Source: Gnetum montanum (Eukaryota > Streptophyta > Gnetopsida > Gnetales > Gnetaceae). Taken from it: a DNA stretch of 64,000 bases. The notes under the pieces were generated by a model. That model saw only the letters and a program-made list of their open reading frames with translations. It had not been told where the DNA came from and did not search any database. The stretch lies in NCBI GenBank assembly GCA_015680685.1, contig MNCI01030039.1, forward strand, positions 90,444 to 154,443. Reading direction: 5' to 3'. The position numbers and the translations under genes are program-made. Below, piece after piece: positions 35,310-47,242 of the stretch (the first letter of the stretch is position 1; each line of letters starts with the position of its first letter).

Positions 35310-36515
35310 ATCATCAACGACCAGGCAAAAACTTGAAAAGATGTGTTGCTGCAATTGGCTGTACATGTTCCTCAAAGACTTGTTGCATGATTTGTCTCTT
35401 GGACACTAATGAAGCTGATGTTGTTCATAATTCTATTTGCTTTGAAAATTGCACATGGTGACTCCATCTCCTTGTTTAAAGTGCTTAGCTAAGTGCTTCA
35501 TTTGTGGTTTTCTTATTTTCTTAGAGTTTTGTTTATAGGATGACATTCTTGAGACGTTCATGCATAGATGCACTTCATCATGATGACAAGGTATCACATT
35601 CTTCCTAATGCACGTAACTGAGTTAATGAATCTGTTCATAAGTACATTCTCAACTCCTGATACATCCCCTATTTCCCCATCATGTCCCAATTATCCTATT
35701 TAATTACACCCCTAGATACATTCCACTCACCTCAAAACTCTCGATACACTGTTGCATACTGTGACTCCCCAAGAAGTTGCGATGCAAAACATACTACATG
35801 GTACATGATGCAAAATGCAAACACTCAAACATGAGCATGGCACAAAAAGAAAGCTCTTTTAGAAAGATCAAGAAAAGACAATAAAAGAAAAGGAAAAGAC
35901 AAAAGAAAACAAAAACAAAGGAAAAGAAAAAAAACAAATAGAAAAAAGAACAAAAAGTTCAAAGAGAAAAATACACAGAAAAGGTCTTCATGACCCCATT
36001 GACATCATAAACAAAAGACTATTGGCCATTCTCATACAAGCCTCAAGCAAGAAGGCAATTGTCTTGGAAAATAGTTACACTCATATCTCAAAGAGACCAT
36101 GTTGTACATCATTGCATGGCTTTGGTTGTTTACAATGGACCCCACAAATACTCTAAAAGAGTCATGTTTCTCCAAAGAATGCACCTCCTATGTCTTGATT
36201 CCGAGTCTGCTGAAAACCTGGCTATTGACAAGGACCAATGACATAACTTGTTCATGCGAGAGCATTCTCTCCCACAATTCCAACAACAATTATCACCCTT
36301 GACCAACTCTTGGCATCCCCTGGTTACAACCAATCCCCTTCCCTTGCATCTCAAACTGCATTTCCCCGATCCCATGTACTTTTGAACACGGTGCAATGAC
36401 ATCTAGCCAAGGGGACCATGGATAATGCTTGGTACTTGATTGTTCATGGTGTTTTGCACTTCTTTGTCAATTCCTCTCAAGTGGATTCCTCCAAATGTCA
36501 ACAAAGAGGGGCCAA
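35310..36515 (+). other. C 3' non-coding region and polypurine tract
   Basis: No gene recognised. A purine-rich A/G stretch lies at 35845-35975. The pre-PPT block starts at about 36440 (GGTGTTTTGC) and ends in the polypurine tract ACAAAGAGGGGCCAA at 36501-36515. Confidence 0.65.
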
Positions 36516-38092
36516 TGAAACACCACTAATTTCGACCTAACACTTTGAAATGAAAATGACTCAAGCCCTTTCGAAGTTCTGAGAGGCAAAATTTGGCTAA
36601 GGCATTGAGCTCACACCTAGCTTACCCAAGGTAGTTTGCTCACCCTCAGCATGAACAACTCCAAGTAGCATCAAAATCAAGTTAAAAGGGGAGGTCAATG
36701 GTCCAGTGTCAAGATTCTAGTGTTCAGCATTCAGTGTTAGGTTTCTGCAGGTCACGCTATAGGTCACGCTATGGTCACGCTGCAGTGTGAGCCCAGCGTG
36801 ACCTACCCAAAGTAGTCCAAAACAAGTCACATCTAGGCTCAAATTCCTAGATTTCAGATCACACATAGTCATGCAGCAGTTGTACCCAGAAACAGGCTTC
36901 AAAAAATTCCAAATTTGGTGTCAAAAATTGCATTTCACCTCACTCACGCTGAGGTCACACTGAGGACATGCCCAACGTGACTACCCAGTGTGAGTGCAGC
37001 ATGACCACTATTCACAGCATGACCACTATTCATCAACGTTAATACTATTCATCAGCATGAACACTATTCATCAGCGTAAACACTATTCATGATCAAAAGA
37101 AAGCACTCCAAATGCATGCTAAGGACATGCCAGGACCAAATCAACTCATGATGGGAGCCCTGGTGAAGTAGAGATGCCTCAAAAGGCCACAAAAATACTC
37201 AAATAGACATCCTGTAGCAGTTGATTCACAGACCAAGAAGTTTCAAGTGAGCTGGAGTTGATCCCTCTGGATTTTCTTTGTAAATCTTCACTTGTGGGCT
37301 TGTCAGGCCCTCACGGTCCAAATTGTATGTACTCCCATGGGCTTGAGTAACCCACAAGTTGTAAGATGCAATGCACTTGGTCAAAAATGTAGTTTGCCCA
37401 CACATGACCAACTTGTACATGGCTATCCATCAGACACATGTCACTTGATCCGTTTTCCTATTAAATCCCAACAGTTGATTCCATTCTAGAATCCCACACT
37501 CGAGCCTGGCTCAGCACTATAAATACCCTGTCAATTCACTTAAACGAGGTGGGGAAATTTTGAAGAAAGAGCAACTTTGAACCTTGGACACTCAAGCACA
37601 CGAGACTCCTAGCATCCAAGCACCCGCAAACACATCACCACATCACTCCGGGGCTTAGCGCTTGACTTGCTATCACACATGCAACTACACTTTGACAAGG
37701 GTACACTCTTGTTAAATAGTACAATACAGTTTCATTATTGCCTTCCATTTATATTGTTTACTCTATTTACGCTTATTTTACAATATAGCTTTGTTTACGC
37801 TTCATTTACAATTCAGTCTCTGTTTATGCGCTACGCTCTGTTTACATTTTGTGTTGTTGTTTGCATTCCGTTTACATTTCGTTTACACCGTTTACACTAA
37901 CCCCAGTGCTAGCTGTAGCTTACACTCAGGGAAGTCCTTGGTTGATTTGCATGTAAACCATCCAAGGCACTCTACCTTCGTTCTCTTTTCCAACTTTCCC
38001 TCGGGTGAAGGCAGGGTCAGCTGTGCCTACCCAACAATCTTTCGATATTTGTTTTCCCTTTCATCCTTACACCGATGATTTAGGTCAGTACA
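36516..38092 (+). repeat. C 3' LTR
   Basis: 1577 bp, collinear with 29896-31382 but longer in U3, where CACTATTCATCAGC-like units (about 37005-37090) and GGTCACGCT repeats (36748-36800) are more numerous. TATAAATA at 37518-37525. Confidence 0.9.
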
Positions 38093-38794
38093 GTGTCCAA
38101 AGTAGAAAGGCTAGTAATGGCCTTGGCAGCATCAGCATGTTGGAGCTAGCGTCGAAGGAGTGGGGAGTTGCTGTGAGTGCAGATGCTCTAGAATCCCTAC
38201 CAAAGGCATGCATTCTCAGTTCAACTATGGGATCAGCTACCACATAGCTAAACGTCGCTTGAGCCCAGACGTTGGCATGGAGTTGGAGGGTGACAATATT
38301 GTGGCTAGGCCACAATACTACTAGAACTCCAACAACATGCACTAACGGGGGAACTATCGTTAGGGTGATGGGTCGTGGTGAAGGTAGGTGCGGGGGGTTA
38401 GTGAGATGTTATACGACATCTTCGGGGGATCAGCAAGGTGCCAAGGGTGGTAGTGCTACATATGTTCTAGATAGTGTTCTCAATGCATCATGAACTACGT
38501 TCTAGAACTACAATGTTCCATCCCATGTCAGCACTGTGCATGCTCACTTGATGTGTACTTGATGCAGATGCATGCTGGGGACGTGCTGCGAACCTAGTTT
38601 AAGGTCCTGGTAGATCGCTATGCTGGTTTAAGGTCCCAGCAGACCGTATGTGCTAGTTTAGCATCATAGCAAATGTGCTATGCCAGTTTATAGTCATAGC
38701 AGACTAGTTGTGCTAGTTTTACATCATAGTGGATGTTTGCTCACCTTTGCTAGTTTTACGTCGTAGCGAACGGTTTCTTGTCTACTCCATGCAC
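38093..38794 (-). repeat. B 3' region with hairpin-unit cluster (38590-38768)
   Basis: GTGTC (38093-38097) is the right flank of C. The rest is B sequence downstream of pol. On the minus strand about seven hairpin units follow each other: GGTC-TGCTGG-GACC, AGTC-TGCTAT-GACT, ACATC-CACTAT-GATGT and others, each followed by TWAAACYRGCA. No gene seen at 38098-38590. Confidence 0.75.
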
Positions 38795-39930
38795 TTAGAT
38801 GTAGTATGGCTTGAGGTACAAGTGATTCATTGGGTTTTTGCACTCATTTCCATCCATGTCTGCCAGCTTGAAGGCTCCATTCGCAAAGGCTTTAGTGACC
38901 ATGTGTGGGCCTTTCCAGTTGGCTAAGAATTTTCTCACATGCTCACGAACTTCCTTGAGGATGATCTCTCCCTTCTATATTGGCTGTTGATGTGGGTTTG
39001 CATGGTGATTTTGTTGTTTCTTGCTCTAGTAGCACTCTATGCGACTCAGCGTTTGTGTGTGCTCCTCCTCTATTGAGTTGAGGTCAATAATTCTTGACTC
39101 GTTCTGGGCTTCGCTCACAACATCTGATAGGATCATTTAGAGTGATGGTACCTACAACTCAAGAGGCAAGACAAATTTAGATCCATAAACAAGACTGTAA
39201 GTAGTCTTACTCATCACGGTCCTACATTTCGTCTTGTAGGCCCATAGAACATAGAGGATTTTCTCATGCCACTGCCTCTTTCTATTGCTAAGCATCCTCT
39301 TCAGCAAGTTGATGATGGACTTATTTGTAGCTTCTGCCTGCCCATTTTTCTGTGGGTAATACAGGGAGGAGAATGATTTTCTGATGCCTAAATTACTACA
39401 GAAGGTTCGGGTTTCCGTACTACTGCACTGTGGTCCATTGTCAGTTACAATAGTCATTGGAAGCCCAAACCTTGTCACAATGTTATCCAGTATGAAATGG
39501 CAAACCTGTTGAGATGTCATCTTCCTTAGGGGGATAGCTTCCACCCACTTAGTAAAGTACTCAGTGTCGGTGATGATGAAGCTATGCCCTGTGGAGGACT
39601 TGGACGTGATAGGTCCTATGAGGTCTAGTCCCCATCACTGAAAAGGCCACGTGATCTGCGTTGGATGTAGCTCCGTAGGTGAGACGTGTATGAGATTTCC
39701 GTATCTCTGGCACATGTCACATGTTCTAACTTTTGACATGTAGTCATGCTCCATATGGGGCCAGTAGTACCCTAGGCACCTAATTTTTTCAACCATAGCT
39801 CTAGGTGCTATGTGTCTACCACATAGTCCCTCATGTACTTCATTAATCACCTTCCATGCTTGATCCTCACCCATGCATGCCAGAAATATCCCGTCATAGG
39901 AACATTTGCATAGGACATCATTTCCCATGA
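38795..39930 (-). pseudogene. B integrase
   Basis: The zinc-binding domain is near 39700-39850: HEGLCGRHIAPRAM, then CDMCQRYG (H-H-C-C). The catalytic core has all three acidic residues: WGLDLIGP, TDNGPQC and GQAEATNK, with 35 residues between the second Asp and the Glu. The C-terminal part (about 38930-38795) reads FLANWKGPHMVTKAF, then MNHLYLKPYYI and a TAA at 38795. In-frame stops interrupt it after FQ, after LEL and in the linker. Integrase inserts the cDNA; the intact triad suggests this part decayed late. Confidence 0.9.
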
Positions 39931-40900
39931 GTGTATATTGTCGAGCATGATTACGGATCGCATCTCTCTAGGTAGATGTCAGTTTGCTTGGGGGTTTTCC
40001 GTGTTGTAGATAGGCTTTACTGTTGGCGTACCACTCCTGAGTATCCGTAGCATTGATAGAGGCCACATGTCCCACCTAGGTGATAGGCTTAGTACATTTG
40101 ATGATTGAAGTAGGCAGACTTGCAAACAAGTGTGGTGAAATATTTAGTGGTAAGGTGGCTAAGGCATCTACTATGGTGTTCTTGTTGCATGGCATGTGTT
40201 GCACATCCATAGTTATGAACTGTTTGAGCATGCTTTTTGCTATATCGTAATAGGGTTGCAGATGCGTAGCTTTGCAGGCATAGATCTTGGTGATTTGACT
40301 CACAACTAGTTGTGAATCACCGTGAATCACTAGGTGTTGTATGTGCAGTGTTTGGGTAGCTAAGAGGCCTCTGGGTAGCCCCTCGTACTTTTCCACATTG
40401 TTAGTGTAGGGGAACACAAAGAGATAAGCAAACGGGTGCATTTCCCCAGAGGGGAACATAATGACGATAGCTGCACTAGTCCCTCACATGGTTGAGGCAC
40501 CATTGAAATGTAAAGTAGCCTCTAGGTGCAATGGGATGGCATTGATAGTGCCAACGTGCTTATCTAGGAATTCAGGATCTATGGTTGCATGGTCATCGAT
40601 GGGTGAGGCTGTAAGTTGGATCGCTATAGCTTGACCCTTTGTCGATGATCGGCTTACATAGTGTAAGTCAAACTCCGCGGTTATTACTTGCCATCGGGCT
40701 ATCCTGATACTTTCATACAGATTGTTAGTGATAGCCCGGAGTATGTTGTTTTTGCAAATGATGTTAATTGTAATGCGAAGCAGATAATGCCTCCATTTTT
40801 TTAATGCAAATACTAAGGTAAGGCAATTCCTCTCCACCTCGTTGTATTTCTCCTCATGCGCTATTAATGCATGACGCAAATAATACACTGGTATCTTAGA
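39931..40900 (-). pseudogene. B dual RNase H region
   Basis: The first RNase H follows RT: YYLRHALIAHEEKYNEVERN, LVFALKKWRHYLL, RIARWQVITAEFDLHYV and KGQAIA. A second, archaeal-type domain comes next: LHFNGAST (the usual Asp is Asn), then FPYTNNVEKYEGLPRGLLA and HLVIHGDSQLVVSQI. This duplicated RNase H arrangement is diagnostic of the Tat lineage. Both are interrupted by stops. Confidence 0.85.
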
Positions 40901-42257
40901 TTCGTTGTCTCATTTCTAACATAATAGTGCTATGATAGATGTGTCAAAGGTGGAAAGGTAGATGAAGAAGGGCTTATCCCTCTGAGATGGATGCACAATT
41001 GGGAGGTGCAAGAGCTCTTTCTTCAAGTCATCGAAGGCTTGTTGACATTAAGTTCTCCACTCGAAGTTAACCCCTTTCTTTAGCAGATGTTGCATAGGGT
41101 GTAACTTATTAACCTTGCTATAAACCTTCAGATGAATTGTACCCTACCTTGCAAACCATGCAATTCTTTAAGATTTGTAGGAGGTGCTAGGTTGATGATG
41201 GCCTTAACTTTGTCAAGGTTGACCCGTATTCTAGCCTTCGATACTACAAACCCTAACATGCATTTAGTTTTCTCCCCAAAGATACACTTCTTAGGATTAA
41301 GTCACAAATCATGCATTTGACAACATTTGAGGACTACCCCTAGATCATGTGGGTGATTATCAGCCTCCTTGGACTTGACCGCTATATCATTCACGTAGTC
41401 ATTTAGCATTTCTAGGATGTAGTCACTGAAGATGTAGATCATGGCTCACTGATAGGTTTCTCCAACATTCTTGAGCCCAAATGACATCATGGCATAAGAA
41501 AAGGTAGCCCATGGGGTCATGAAGGTTGTTGTTAGCTAATGCTCTGGGTTAATGTGAATTTGGCTGTAGTAGGAGAAACCATCCATGAAGGATAACAAAG
41601 CATGACCATCCGTAGTGTCGATGAGTTGATCGATGCTTGGAAGTGGAAAATAGTCTTTGATCATTACTTTATTCAGATCCCAGAAGTCTATACAGATTCG
41701 TATTCCTCGCATTTTCTTAGAAACCACAACGATGTTGGACACCCATTCCGAATACTCAACTACACGAATCAAACCAGCTTGGTATAGCTTGGTGATTTCA
41801 TCCCTTACAGCTAGTTCAATTTCTGGTTTAACCTTACGAGCTTTCTGCTTGACTGTCTTCATGCTTAGGTCTAGGACATTGTTGTGCTGTATCAGCCTCA
41901 GATCTAAACTGGACATGTCACTGTATGACCATGCAAAGATCTTAATGTTGTCTTGCAGGATTTTAACCACACCTTCATGTGTCTGCACATCTAAGAGGGA
42001 ACTAAGCTTTAACATTTTTACTTCCCCCTTGGACATGGTCACAGGCATCTTGATGAGAGGGTCCTCAGTTATATCCCTAGCCTCTAGATCTAGGGCTTGG
42101 ACCAGATGTTCAGGCTAGTCTGGGGATGTTTCTAAGGATGCTATGATGTTGGCCATGGTTGACTCCCAGTCGATTAGGTCTAGGTTCAATGGTCTTACAA
42201 GCTTGCCATGTGGACCTACTACGGATAGAGGCATGTAGATATCGTGATGGATTTCCA
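40901..42257 (-). pseudogene. B reverse transcriptase, pol N-terminus
   Basis: First ATG of the frame is at 42257 (MEIHHDIYMPLS). Motifs are FAWSYSDMSSLD, LYQAGLIRVVEYSEWVSNIV, IRICIDFWDLNKVMIKDYFPLP, SFMDGFSYYSQI, MSFGLKNVGETYQ and the catalytic box as YVNDIAVKS: the first Asp of Y-V-D-D is Asn, so polymerase activity is lost. LNPKKCIFG and LKELHGLQGRVQFI close the domain. It is separated from gag-pro by more than 5 kb. Confidence 0.85.
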
Positions 42258-42392
42258 TTTTTTGCTCAACCTACCAAAAGGAGATGAAAGCCTGGTTAAG
42301 AGGCACCTATTGGCAGTAATCATGTATAGTGAAAATTTGCAAGAAAACAATGAGATGTAACTAGTGAAGTATGATATAAAGATTGCAATTTT

Positions 42393-42852
42393 CCAGTTTA
42401 AGGTCCTGGTGACCGCTAGGGCATAAAATAATGAGAGACTACTAAGAAATGCAAATTGCCAGCGTAAAAATGTGAGACTACTAAAAGAGATGTAAAACTG
42501 CCAATGCAAAATCGTAAACTGCTAAAAAGTGAAAAATTGTCGATGTGAAAATGTAAAACTACTAGAAGTGTCAAACTACCAATGCGAAGATGTAAAACTG
42601 CTAGTTTAACATCATTGTAGACTTCGAAGATGTAAAACTACTAGTTTAACATCATTGTAGACTGCGAATGTGTAATAGATCGAAACTGCTAGTTTAAGAT
42701 CTTTTTAGACCGCTCAAGTGGCAACTACGCTACGATTGCTAGTTTAAGGTCTTTCCAGACCACCAAAGCACAACCATGCTACGATTGCTAGTTAAGGTCT
42801 TTCCAGACTGCCAAAGTTGCAACTACGCTACGATTGCTAGTTTAAGGTCTTT
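42393..42852 (-). repeat. B hairpin-unit cluster upstream of pol
   Basis: On the minus strand: GGTC-TGGAAA-GACC with TTAAACTAGCAATCG (three near-identical units of about 55 bp), GGTC-TAAAAA-GATC, and AGTC-TACAAT-GATG with TTAAACTAG units. Sense orientation of B. Confidence 0.8.
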
Positions 42853-42854
42853 CC

Positions 42855-42932
42855 AGCCTACCAGGTCACTTCAGGCACATGACACAATTGCGCGTCATGG
42901 TGCTGGAGGAGACGTCGTTGACCTGGTAGGCT
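42855..42932. repeat. 14-bp perfect inverted repeat
   Basis: AGCCTACCAGGTCA (42855-42868) and its exact complement TGACCTGGTAGGCT (42919-42932), 50 bp apart, at the border between hairpin units and the antisense ORF region. Confidence 0.9.
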
Positions 42933-43466
42933 ACTACGCTTCCTCTATTTCGTCAAACTCCTGTTTATCATTTTTTTTCTGCTTCTATTTTTGTGACTTA
43001 GTTTTGCCTTTTTGTGCTTCCTGTTATTGCGTTGTCATTTTCTTGGCCTTTACACTATCGTTGTTGCCGTTTCGGCTACGGAGGATGTACAAACGCTACA
43101 CTATCATTGCATACAAGGTTGCTTAAACCACCATGGTTGTGGTTGCCATTACCGTAGGGTTTTGGTCGGTTTAAGCTACTTGGATTTTGAATGGCATAGC
43201 ATAGGACCATCAAGAGGGTTTGGCCATGCATGACGCAACAGTGTGACACATGTTTCATTGGGGCGTAGTGCTAATCATTCTGCTAGGGCTACTCACTCTG
43301 TTGCTATGCTAGGCTATTCTAGCTAGGCTATTGCTTTCACATTCTTACTATGCTATGTGCAGGAAGAGGGAAATGTTATGCTATATGCTAAAATGCTAGG
43401 TCTTGCTAAGCTATGTATGTGTTGCATTTGGGCATGATGCTAACATTTGCTAGTTGTGTTGTGCAG
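42933..43466 (+). other. B: upstream part of the antisense ORF region
   Basis: No recognisable domain. Rich in TGCTATGCTA/CTAGGCTA motifs (43260-43410), shared with the B LTR. It ends in a good 3' splice-site context (TTGTGTTGTGCAG|G at 43466). Confidence 0.4.
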
Positions 43467-46400
43467 GATAGCGCTGAGGCCAATTCTGATTATCCTAGAA
43501 ATCATAGGGGTTTTGTGTTGCATGAGCAAACTAGTGATCAATGTTCCTCCTCCCCATACATGTGTGGGAGAGTGGGGGATATAGTTCAGGGAAGGAGCAC
43601 AAGAGTTCTTGCAATTTCTCCTCCAACACTTCAGTGTGATCGTTTGGTCATACCTAGAGGAGGAAGAGGTAGCCGTCATAACAGAAACCCTGTTTCCTGG
43701 GGTAAACCAGGATATCCTGAGGTTTTTGATGGATGGGGCAATCAACAATAGGTAGGGAGAAGGATCTAGTTAATGCCCCAAATATTTGAGGTGTTTGGAT
43801 TAGATCAGGGATATGCCTGAGTACAACTGCTACCATTCTTACAACACATTGTTTGTTGCACGTCATATGGGAATGTGCTTCCAAAACCCACCAAGGACCA
43901 TCTATTGTGTTGGCAGGTGAGTTTTGTAGCCTTGTTCCACTATATTATGCGATGGTTGCTATGCTAGCTGAATGCTAATAGTATGATTTTGTTGCCAGGT
44001 TCTATATTAACAAGGAAGGACGTCACGACAATGTGGATGCGTTGACCACAGCACAGCTGGTCCTGCAGGAGTTTTCTTCTACTGAGAATATGCATGTAGG
44101 TGTGATTGGTTAATGCAGAGGTGAGTACCACACCTACCCAGACCTATACCCTGTTCCCTATGATAGGTGCAAGGAGTCTAGTTGGTTGGATGAGGGATGG
44201 GCACCCTTCAAACCAATCACCATTGAACAAGTCCTAGTTAGTCTTCCACCATTCCTGTTATCGTACAAGCCTGGTAAGCTAAGTAGTAAGTGCTACATGC
44301 CTAAGTGTCTTTGTAATCTTTGGGTTTTCTATGTTTTATCATGCGAAATTCTTATGTACAAACACTCTTGAACTACTATAGGGGTGAAAAAGCCCTAGGA
44401 GGTGATGGTAGTAACTACCGAGGACCAGGAGGCAAACATCTACTTCAAGTATGGAGAAGTAGATGCAAGCCAGTGCTGGATATGCAATGTGGCCTCAAAC
44501 TCCTTGGTCCAGAACATCCAAAAGGCTGGGCTTATGGATCAATTCCTAGCCCCAAGCCCAAGCGTCCCTGCTGCTGAGATGCTTTCCCTGGTCGACTCCT
44601 TTTCTGATAGGGCGGGCCGCTTTCACAAGCACATACAAGGCGTACGGGTGGTCATTGAAATCAATGAACAATTGTTCATAGACCTTTTTTATGTCCCTGC
44701 TGATGGGATTCTCATAGGGTCAAAGACCAAGGGGGAGCTGACCCTTCAGAAGAAGGACATTCATGAGTGTTTAGGGATCACCAAGGAGCAGAAGGGGCTC
44801 CCCATGGAGAAGCTCTAGGTGGGACCTGCCAAAGACGTTTATCCTCTCTTCCGTGCTCACGCATTCCCCCAACTACTTTCTCAAGGGAAGGTCCTTGGGA
44901 TTGAGTAGGCCTGAGTAATATGTGAGGTCATGGAAGAGGGGGCTTGCTACAACTGGGCCAGGTTTTTGTGTAAAGGCTTATAGACTAAAATCTTGGGGCT
45001 CCATAAGAAGCCGAAGTCTTGTTCCAATATACATTATGCCTTTTACATAGCCTATCTAGGGCATTTTGTAGAGTTTTTGGTAGTTCATGAGAATGGAGCT
45101 TGGGTCATGTGAAATCACAACCAGATTTCCAGACCATGGATCCGCCAAATCCTCCAAACCACCCGAGCCCAAGATTCACTAGAAGAAATTAGGGAGTCAT
45201 TTTCTGTGCCGACTAAGGATCGGGTGGCCTGCAACTTTCATGGTCAAGATAGCATATGAGAGATGCCCCCTGTTGTAGCTGGTGGTGTGTCATAGGGGAA
45301 ATGTCTCATAGCTAAGATTGTGGCTAGTAAGTTGCAGTGAAAGAGGCCTCCTTTAGCTGAGGAAACTATCCGCACTGAAGAAGAAGAGGGAGGAAACTAC
45401 GGCTTAAGCTACAAATGATGAAACCCCCCATTGGTAAACACTTCTGCCCATGCTTGTTTCTTTGCCTACTTTTCTAACGCTTGTTGCACTGTGCTACACT
45501 AGACAACGTAGCACCTGCTTTAAGCTAACTTGTTTTGAGCTAACACAAACATGTTTTTGGCTGGCAGAGGAAGAAGAGGAAGAGGAAGAAGGAGAAGAAG
45601 AGGTGTCGGCCCCAAAAATGGGGGTGAAAAATAAATACTTGGAGGCCCCAGTCTCAGAGAGAAGGGCCCCGATCAAGAAGAAAAGAGCTCCTACCGCTAA
45701 GGCAGGGGCTCTTGTTATTAGGCAGAATCCTCCTACTAACGAGGGGAAAATTTTTGGAGATGAAGAGGAGTCTCCTTTGAATAAAAAAGATGTTGGTCTC
45801 TCAAAAGGAAAGGTACTAGCACATGAACAAGAGGCCCGTACAAACTTGGCAGGGACCTCTACCAAGGCTACCACCATCATTTTGCATCAATAGGAAGGGG
45901 GACTGCAATTGGATGTTGGTAAGTTTAACAATATGGTCATCTTGTCATAGCTCATCTCGGCCATTGCTGACATATTTAGTTATATGACAGGCATCAATGT
46001 TGATGTTGCAGGACCTCCTCTAGTTTGTGTGGAGTCATGGGCAGAGACCCCTGATAAGTTTATGTTTATGTAAGGAATCATCGATGACATGATTAGCCGC
46101 CTTCAATGAGTCAACCCTGAAGTAGGTAAGTCGTAGTGTTAGGTGCTCTCATATTGCTACACTAGAATTCTTGAATTCACTAACCTTGCTATGCTAATGC
46201 GACTGATATGATCTTTATGTCATGGAAACCTCTCGACTCAAATGGGATCCTTCACGGCCTTTGAAAGTTAGTGTCGTGTCTACATTCTCGCCTGAAGTGA
46301 CCGAGGTACCTCGTTGCGCATACGACGAGGCTAGCAAATGTGCTTTACGCTCGGATCACTCCTTGTGGGAGTACTAGCATGTCAATGAAGACCTATGGAA

Positions 46401-47240
46401 ATGGGTCCAGAAGGCTAAGAAAGAGAAGATCAACCTGTGCACCAAGGTGGAGGACCTCAAATCGAGGAATGAGTTCCTCCTAGTCCATGATACTAATAAT
46501 GAGGATTGGTGCATGGCTGTAATAATTCATGCCAAATTTTGGATAGTCGTACATCAAAACAACAAAGCCATCCACAAAATAATACAGTAGTAAATGCAAA
46601 TGGACTTGTTGGTCCAGAAGTGTCAAGATTGGAAGGATTACAGTGCAAGAGTTTACGAATGGGGGTAGTCCCAGAAGAACCACAAACATATGTATAAACT
46701 GGAATATGCCACCTATCATAAACTATACAGGGATGCTACTGTAAAGGAATTTACCCTTAAAGAATTTATAAATTCCATTGATGTTTCTGAGGCCTATGAC
46801 AAGTTCAAAGGGCAGATGAAAGTTACAGAATCTCCTGAACGGAAAGTGAACCTTCCCATAGGAGAGACCACAACTGCCTCCTTTTCTCTAGGACCACCGA
46901 GATGGACGACCACCAAGAAGTAGAAGGCTACTGCAGATGATGAACCTAGCATCAAAAATTGGGTGGATAACACTAAAGAGGAAGTCTAGCACTATCTCAG
47001 GCTTGGTTTAGATCAGATACCCTTTGAGACAGATGCTAGTCCTTCTCAGGCTAGTTGCGTCCTACTATGTTAATGCTCATGTTCTGTTGTAGCTTGTGTG
47101 CGTTGCCTTAGCTGACTACTTTACTTCTATGATGCAGGCTCTAGATGAAGGCACAGGGCCTGCAGAGGGAAGGGATGAAGGGTTGGTAGAGGACAATGCA
47201 AGAGAAGACAATGTAGAAAGGGATGATGCAAAAGTGAGTG
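43467..47240 (+). pseudogene. Antisense multi-exon ORF inside B
   Basis: Opposite to B. Exons follow from GT-AG junctions with continuing frames: 43467-43916 (MPEYNCYHSYNTLFVARHMG near its end), 43999-44273 (FYINKEGRHDNVDALTT, DEGWAPFKPITIEQVL), 44382-45433 (FHKHIQGVRVVIEINE, FYVPADGILIG, KKDIHECLGITKE, IHYAFYIAYLGHFVEF) and 45568-46125 (Glu-rich start, then basic, LISAIADIFSYMTG). A later exon (46220-47050) has a coiled-coil-like LWKWVQKAKKEKINL. An acidic last exon starts at 47139. The 46126 intron lacks a clean acceptor. Introns are 82-134 bp. Stops, mostly TAG, occur in exons. I do not recognise the family. Extra and antisense ORFs, some with a plant mobile domain, are known in Tat elements, but that match is untested. 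Confidence 0.6.
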
Positions 47241-47242
47241 AN

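Larger units (their letters stand above)
29896..38092 (+). mobile_element. C: Tat-like gag-pro element without pol, inside B
   Basis: LTRs 29896-31382 and 36516-38092 are collinear; over the first 240 bp I count roughly 10 percent differences by eye. Flanks are GTATC and GTGTC. The interior has gag and a partial protease followed by hairpin units and a short non-coding 3' part; there is no RT, RNase H or integrase. Primer site, polypurine tract and pre-PPT block resemble B and D, while the LTR bodies are unrelated. Confidence 0.85.

Noticed and set aside
34780-35310. CRISPR-like regularly spaced repeats
   Set aside because: Plant retroelement context. Spacing and units vary, the repeats covary as hairpins, and there are no cas genes.
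45494-45880. Ser-rich minus-strand frame
   Set aside because: Shadow of the Glu-rich exon (GAGGAAGAA repeats) of the plus-strand ORF in B.
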